The notes beneath the pieces were generated by a model. The model was not told where the DNA came from. It made no database searches and saw nothing but the letters and a program-made list of their open reading frames with translations. Below, piece after piece: positions 44,028-48,185 of a stretch of DNA of 48,185 nt. This DNA is from Planctomycetota bacterium. Lineage in GTDB: Bacteria > Planctomycetota > UBA1135 > UBA2386. How positions within the stretch are numbered: position 1 is the stretch's first letter; each line of letters starts with the position of its first letter. The stretch spans positions 1-48,185 of the forward strand of contig JALORC010000047.1 in assembly GCA_025459175.1 (NCBI GenBank). Direction: 5' to 3'. The position numbers and the translations under genes were made by a program.

Positions 44028-44041
44028 GCTCGCCCCTACTC

Positions 44042-44126
44042 GCCGGAGTGGCGGAATCGGCAGACGCACAGGTTTCAAAAACCTGCGCCGCAAGGCGTGC
44101 GGGTTCAAGTCCCGCCTCCGGCACCA
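44042..44126 (+). tRNA. tRNA-Leu (anticodon CAA)
   Basis: 85 nt with encoded CCA. Acceptor GCCGGAG/CTCCGGC, anticodon stem CAGGT/ACCTG with loop TTCAAAA (anticodon CAA, reads UUG), a class II variable arm (CGCCGCAAGGCGT) and T loop TTCAAGT. It ends 2 nt before the stop of the convergent TPR gene. Confidence 0.97.
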
Positions 44127-44128
44127 AC

Positions 44129-45412
44129 TCAGTCCGCGCCAGCCCCACCGCTCCCCGCGGCCCCGAGCAAGCGCACCACCGCCTGCTCGCGCAGCAGCCG
44201 CGCCTGCTCCTCCTTGCCGAGCAGCGTCAGCACCTCCGCCAACACCGCACACACCGTCGGCGTGGGCCCCAGCGCCTCGGCCGCGACCCGCGCCGCGCGT
44301 TCCGCCCGCTCGAGCTCCCCGCGCCGCGCCAGCTCCCGCGCCACCAGCAGCAACACCCCCTGCAGCGGACAGCACTCGACCAGCTCGCGCGGCTCGACAC
44401 AGCCCGGATGCGCCGCCAGCACCTCGGCGATGCGATCCAGACCCGCCGGCGAACCGGTACCCCCGTACGCCTTGATCGCCGCCCGCAGGTCCCCCGCCGA
44501 ACGGTGCAGATCGCCGAGCAACAGCCAGCTGCTCGGCCCGTCCTTGTCGACCTGCAGCAGCTTCTTCGCGACCTTCTTCACCTGATCACGATCGGCCGAG
44601 CGCAGCGCGTGCTGGCCCGCCTCGACCAACGCTGCCAACCAGCGCTGCCGTTCGCGGGCCTTCAACGCCGGCGGCGCCGCCTTGTGCACCCGCTCCTGCG
44701 CTTCCGCCAGCGCCGCCGGATCGCCGTCGTGCGCGACCAGATCGCGCAGCTCGCCGAGCAACACGGGATCGCTCGGGAACTGCTCGACCGCGTTCTCGAC
44801 CTCGCGCCGCAGCGCCAGCGGCAGCACGCCGCCCTGCCGCCGCAGCGCCTCGATGCGCAGTTGCCGCAGCGACCGCAGCAGCTCGTCGGGCAATCCCGGC
44901 TCGACGATGCGCGCCAGCCAGCCGAGCCCTTGCTCGACCTGGCCCTGCTGCAGACAACCGCGCGCGAGCTTCAGGTTGGCGTCGGCGCACAGATGCGGAT
45001 AGCGCTCCGGCAACGGCCCGCGGTAGCGCGCCACCTTCTTCAGCAGCTCGCGGGCGCGGCGGCCGTCGAGATCGACCAGCGCCGCCACCGCGTGCAGATG
45101 CCGGCCGAGCGCCGCCTCGGCGCGCAGATCGCGCACCCGGCTCTTCAGCAGCCACACCGCGACCACGGCGCCGAGCGTGAACACCACCAGCAGCAGCAGG
45201 ATCCGCCCGAGCGTCGTCTGCAGCAGCGGCTCGATCACGCGCAGCACGAAGTCGAGCAGCTTCAGCAGTACGTCGAGCGCCGGCTGGAACAGCGCCAACA
45301 CCAGCAGGATCGGCAGCGCGTAGACGAGCACGCGCAGCCACGGGTTCTTCGGCAACAGCGCGCGGATCGGCGCCGTCAGCGTGCGTTTGACGACGTCACC
45401 GAGCTTGCCCAT
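44129..45412 (-). CDS. Membrane-anchored TPR-like protein, unknown function
   Basis: 427 residues. Two hydrophobic spans near the N terminus (VLVYALPILLVLALF and ILLLLVVFTLGAVVAVWLL), then a soluble helical-repeat domain (RRARELLKKVARYRG, ADANLKLARGCLQQGQVEQGLGWLARI, SSWLLLGDLHRSAGDLRAAIKAYGG). The layout recalls HemY-like or LapB-like inner-membrane TPR proteins. It overlaps the preceding larger TPR gene by 17 nt, so the pair is probably co-expressed and may form a complex. Confidence 0.8.
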   Translation of the reverse strand: MGKLGDVVKRTLTAPIRALLPKNPWLRVLVYALPILLVLALFQPALDVLLKLLDFVLRVIEPLLQTTLGRILLLLVVFTLGAVVAVWLLKSRVRDLRAEAALGRHLHAVAALVDLDGRRARELLKKVARYRGPLPERYPHLCADANLKLARGCLQQGQVEQGLGWLARIVEPGLPDELLRSLRQLRIEALRRQGGVLPLALRREVENAVEQFPSDPVLLGELRDLVAHDGDPAALAEAQERVHKAAPPALKARERQRWLAALVEAGQHALRSADRDQVKKVAKKLLQVDKDGPSSWLLLGDLHRSAGDLRAAIKAYGGTGSPAGLDRIAEVLAAHPGCVEPRELVECCPLQGVLLLVARELARRGELERAERAARVAAEALGPTPTVCAVLAEVLTLLGKEEQARLLREQAVVRLLGAAGSGGAGAD

Positions 45413-47624
45413 CGCCGCCTCCCGTCATCGGTTCGTGCAACGCCTGTTGCAGCCGCAGCCGCAGGTTCTGGTCGCGTTCGACCTGCAGCAGCGCCGAGAG
45501 CGCCGCCCGCGCCGAGGCGCTGCCGAGCCCGGCCAACGTCATCACGATCTGCACCCGCCGGTTGGTGTGCCGCGAGATCAGCCCGATGCTCACTTTCTCG
45601 AGCCAGCCGGAGTGGTCGTAGGCGGCCTTCAGCAGCGGCACCACCGGTTCGCCGATCGCGACCAGGATCGCGCGCACCTGGTCGTCGAACGTCGACGGCT
45701 CCGGCCCGAAGCTGTCGACCAGGTGTTCGGCCGCGGCGGTGCCACCGCGCACCAGCACCCGATGCAACCGCGTGCGCTCGGCGGCGCCGAGCTCCGGATC
45801 GGCGAACGCCGCCAGCGCGTGCTCGAGCGCGTCCGGGCCGAGTTCGGCGAGCACGCGTTCGGCGACATCGGCCAGCGCCGGATCGGCGAGTCCGGCCAAC
45901 AGCACCTTGCTGACCGTGCGCGAGGCGCCGCGGCGCCGCAACACCGACAGCAGCACTTCGGGATCGGCGGCACCCGGGATCGCCGCCAGCACCTGGTCGT
46001 CGCGATAGAACGTCGGCTCGAGCAGCAGCGTGGTGGCGACGAAGTGCCCGGCCGGCACCGCCTGCAGGAAGCGGCGCAGCACCGCTTCGTCGGCCTTGTT
46101 CAGCCGGTGCAGGATCTCCACCGGCGGGAAGCGCTCGAGCACCAGCTGGAACTCGCCGAGGTCGGCGAGGCCGAGGAAGAAGTCGATCAGGATCTTGCGG
46201 TGCTCGGCCTTGGCGCCGGCGAACAGCGTCTGGAAGTGCGGCAGCGCGCTGCGGTCGAAGCCTTGCACGACCCGCCCGACCAGCGCCGCCGGCGAACGTG
46301 CGCCGAGCGGCAGCAAGCGCTGTTGTTCGAGCGCGTCGCTGGCGGCGAACAATGCCGGCACGATGCTCGGGCCCATGCTGCGCAGCACGGCGATGGCGCG
46401 GTCCTGGTCGTTGCCGGCCAGGTGCCACGCGGCGCGCAGCACCGCCGGCACCGCGCGTTCGCGCAGTTCGAGCAGTTCGGCGCGGGCGCTGTCGCGGGCG
46501 GCGTCGGGCCCGTCGAGCAACGCGTGCACGAGGCGCTGCAGATGTGCCTCGTTGGCCTCGATCGCATCCATGGTCTGGCTCGGCGACAACAGTTCGCCGC
46601 ACAACCGCGGTTCCTCGAGCCGCGCCGGATCCTTCGCTTCGCAGCGCGGGCACTCGGGCAGAGCACTCGCGAGCGGCAGCGCGCAGGCGCGGCACGACCA
46701 GCGCTGCGGTGCCACCAAACCGGCCAGCGTCGGCGCCGGCAATCCACTCGGGGTGAGCATCGCCGGCAGCTGCGAACGGCTCGCGACCAGCGCGCGCCCC
46801 GGCTCGGACGTCGGCAGCGCCGCCAGCGTCGCGGCGATCGCGCTCGGCCCGCGCTGCTCGGCATCGAGGCGCGCGGCGAGCAGCGCACCGCTCTCGCCCC
46901 CACCACCGAGCCGCTGGCTCTCCTGCAACAGGGCGCGCGCCGCGCCGGGATCGCGCCGCCGCAGCCGTTCGCCGCCGGCCTGCGCCAGCGTGCGCGCGAG
47001 GTCCTGCGCGAGCGCGTGGCGCCGCGGCCCGTCGGCAGCCGCCACCAGTTTGCGCCCGGCGACCGCCGCCGCTTCGAAGTCGCCGCTCTGCAGCCGCGCG
47101 CGATAGACGAAGTCCCACGCGGCCTCGCGGTCGGGCGCCTTCTGCAGCGCCCGCTCGGCGGCCTCGGCCGCTTCCTGCGGCAGTCCGGCCGCGAGCAGGC
47201 TCTGCGCCAGCAGCAGATCGTTCTCGGCGCTGTCGATGCCGAACGCACTCTGCAGCAGCAGATGCTGCTGGTGCGCCTGTTCGGGTTCGCCGCGTTCGGC
47301 CAGCACCTTGCCGAGCAACAACCGCGCGTAGTGGTTCTGCGGATCGTGCTGCACGACCTTGCTGAGCCGTGTGAACGCGCCGTCGAGATCGCCGTGCAGC
47401 GCCTGCTCGACGCCGAGCAGGTAGTCGGCGAGGGCTTCGCGGGCGCGGGCGTTCTTGACCAGGCCGGCGAGCCGCCACCAGAACAGCAGCACGCCGCCGA
47501 GCAGCATCACCGCCAGCAGGATCTCGACCACGCCCGGCTCGCGGCCGAACGTCAGCAGCGAGTCCCACCACGACGCCGGGGCGGCGACGGGGGCCTGCGG
47601 CGGGGCCTGCTGGAACGCGTGCAT
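45396..47624 (-). CDS. LapB-like TPR and zinc-ribbon protein with HEAT repeats
   Basis: 742 residues. One N-terminal span (VVEILLAVMLLGGVLLFWW), TPRs (about 60-260, AFTRLSKVVQHDPQNHYARLLLGKVLAERGEPEQA), then a rubredoxin-like metal site WSCRACALPLASALPECPRCEA near 310-330 (two CXXC). The first three elements match LapB/YciM, an adaptor controlling LPS synthesis. The C-terminal half is HEAT-like (VLRSMGPSIVPALF, RAILVAIGEPVVPLL), not found in LapB. It follows ddl with 1-nt overlap (TGATG), again an envelope context. Confidence 0.82.
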   Translation of the reverse strand: MHAFQQAPPQAPVAAPASWWDSLLTFGREPGVVEILLAVMLLGGVLLFWWRLAGLVKNARAREALADYLLGVEQALHGDLDGAFTRLSKVVQHDPQNHYARLLLGKVLAERGEPEQAHQQHLLLQSAFGIDSAENDLLLAQSLLAAGLPQEAAEAAERALQKAPDREAAWDFVYRARLQSGDFEAAAVAGRKLVAAADGPRRHALAQDLARTLAQAGGERLRRRDPGAARALLQESQRLGGGGESGALLAARLDAEQRGPSAIAATLAALPTSEPGRALVASRSQLPAMLTPSGLPAPTLAGLVAPQRWSCRACALPLASALPECPRCEAKDPARLEEPRLCGELLSPSQTMDAIEANEAHLQRLVHALLDGPDAARDSARAELLELRERAVPAVLRAAWHLAGNDQDRAIAVLRSMGPSIVPALFAASDALEQQRLLPLGARSPAALVGRVVQGFDRSALPHFQTLFAGAKAEHRKILIDFFLGLADLGEFQLVLERFPPVEILHRLNKADEAVLRRFLQAVPAGHFVATTLLLEPTFYRDDQVLAAIPGAADPEVLLSVLRRRGASRTVSKVLLAGLADPALADVAERVLAELGPDALEHALAAFADPELGAAERTRLHRVLVRGGTAAAEHLVDSFGPEPSTFDDQVRAILVAIGEPVVPLLKAAYDHSGWLEKVSIGLISRHTNRRVQIVMTLAGLGSASARAALSALLQVERDQNLRLRLQQALHEPMTGGGDGQAR

Positions 47625-48185
47625 CAGGCGGTGGCGTGCCCTTCGGCGGCCGGATCGCGTTCGCTGGCGCGAGGCTCGATGCGCGCCTCCGTCGCCCGTG
47701 CCAGCGCCAGTTCGAGCAGCCGGTCGAGCAGCATCGGGAACGACAGGCCGGCCGCCGCCGCCGACTGCGGCAACAGGCTGGTGCGGGTCAGGCCGGGGAT
47801 GGTGTTGGTCTCGAGCACGAACGGGCCAGCGGCGGTGACGATCATGTCGGTGCGCGACATGCCGTCGCACACCAACGCCTCGTGGCAGCGCACGGCCAGC
47901 TCCTGCACTCGTTCGATCTGGGCCCTGGTCCAACCACGCGGCGGTATCACCTCTTCGGTCGCACCGGGCCGGTACTTGGCTTCGTGCGTGAACCACGTGT
48001 CGCAGCGCGGGTAGATGCCGATCGGCGGCAGCGGCTGCAGCCGGTCGCCGGTGTTGCCGAGCACCGGCACCGTGATCTCCTCGCCAACCAGCGCCTGCTC
48101 GGCGAACCAGCGGCGGAAGCGGCCGCGGAACGCGGCGAAGAACGCTTCGAGGTCCTGCTCGCTGGTGATGCGCTGCACGCCGACG
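47624..48185 (-). CDS. ddl: D-alanine-D-alanine ligase, C-terminal part
   Basis: The 5' end lies beyond the window; the frame continues through the edge (reads VGVQRITSEQDLEAFF). About 186 residues of the ATP-grasp C-terminal half are visible: EITVPVLGNTGD, AKYRPGATEEVIPP, then the metal and substrate motif ETNTIPGLTRTSLLPQ, matching the Ddl consensus. Joins two D-alanines for peptidoglycan precursors. The stop overlaps the LapB-like gene start. Confidence 0.92.
   Translation of the reverse strand, partial: VGVQRITSEQDLEAFFAAFRGRFRRWFAEQALVGEEITVPVLGNTGDRLQPLPPIGIYPRCDTWFTHEAKYRPGATEEVIPPRGWTRAQIERVQELAVRCHEALVCDGMSRTDMIVTAAGPFVLETNTIPGLTRTSLLPQSAAAAGLSFPMLLDRLLELALARATEARIEPRASERDPAAEGHATA

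Overview
This is a GC-rich (by eye close to 70%) bacterial chromosome segment. It carries about 38 protein genes, two tRNAs, one riboswitch and many short promoter-like elements. I see no insertion sequence, integrase, prophage gene or CRISPR array. Several features suggest a high-GC member of the Planctomycetota: a TPR-CHAT protein, an ECF sigma/anti-sigma pair, many secreted proteins with Pro/Ala linkers, VWA and HEAT proteins, a GH2 hydrolase and scarce Shine-Dalgarno sites. This assignment is inference; no rRNA or marker phylogeny is available here.

Layout. 1-2387: end of a sugar-biosynthesis operon (epimerase, DegT-type aminotransferase, methyltransferase), then tRNA-Val on the minus strand. 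2721-4678: two coupled genes of unknown function. 4791-6736: alanine dehydrogenase and undecaprenyl-diphosphatase. 6755-8988 (minus): purC, mtnA and a small conserved-looking protein. 9046-11338: a divergent pair encoding a lipoprotein and a DUF3187-like outer-membrane barrel. 11372-25180: the most notable region. 25202-29206 (minus): a TPR-DUF2325 protein and an acidic protein. 29279-31757: CvpA-like protein, TPP riboswitch, thiC. 31765-35698 (minus): HtrA-like protease, degenerate kinase-like protein, PhoB, PhoR. 35779-43968: HEAT-VWA protein, M32 carboxypeptidase, GH2 enzyme, Nfu scaffold, zinc-ribbon protein, DoxX-like protein. 44042-48185: tRNA-Leu, then a minus-strand operon with the end of ddl and two membrane-anchored TPR proteins.

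The central system is an essentially complete quinohemoprotein amine dehydrogenase (QHNDH) locus. It has the exporter qhpF, the diheme alpha subunit qhpA, the radical SAM crosslinking enzyme qhpD, the multiply crosslinked CTQ subunit qhpC, the beta-propeller subunit qhpB and the leader protease qhpE on the plus strand. The Trp-hydroxylating flavoprotein qhpG is convergent on the minus strand. All eight crosslink and cofactor residues of QhpC are present with exactly the expected spacing. QhpG is translationally coupled to a large TPR-CHAT protease-like protein. That gene is divergent from an ECF sigma factor/zinc-binding anti-sigma pair, and no AraC-type qhpR is seen. This suggests a regulatory or quality-control extension of QHNDH biogenesis that I do not know to be described.

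A second genome-scale signal is a repeated -10-like hexamer (consensus about TAtcCT, often in an extended TGC context). It ends only 6-9 nt before the start codon of about ten unlinked genes, which points to widespread leaderless transcription.
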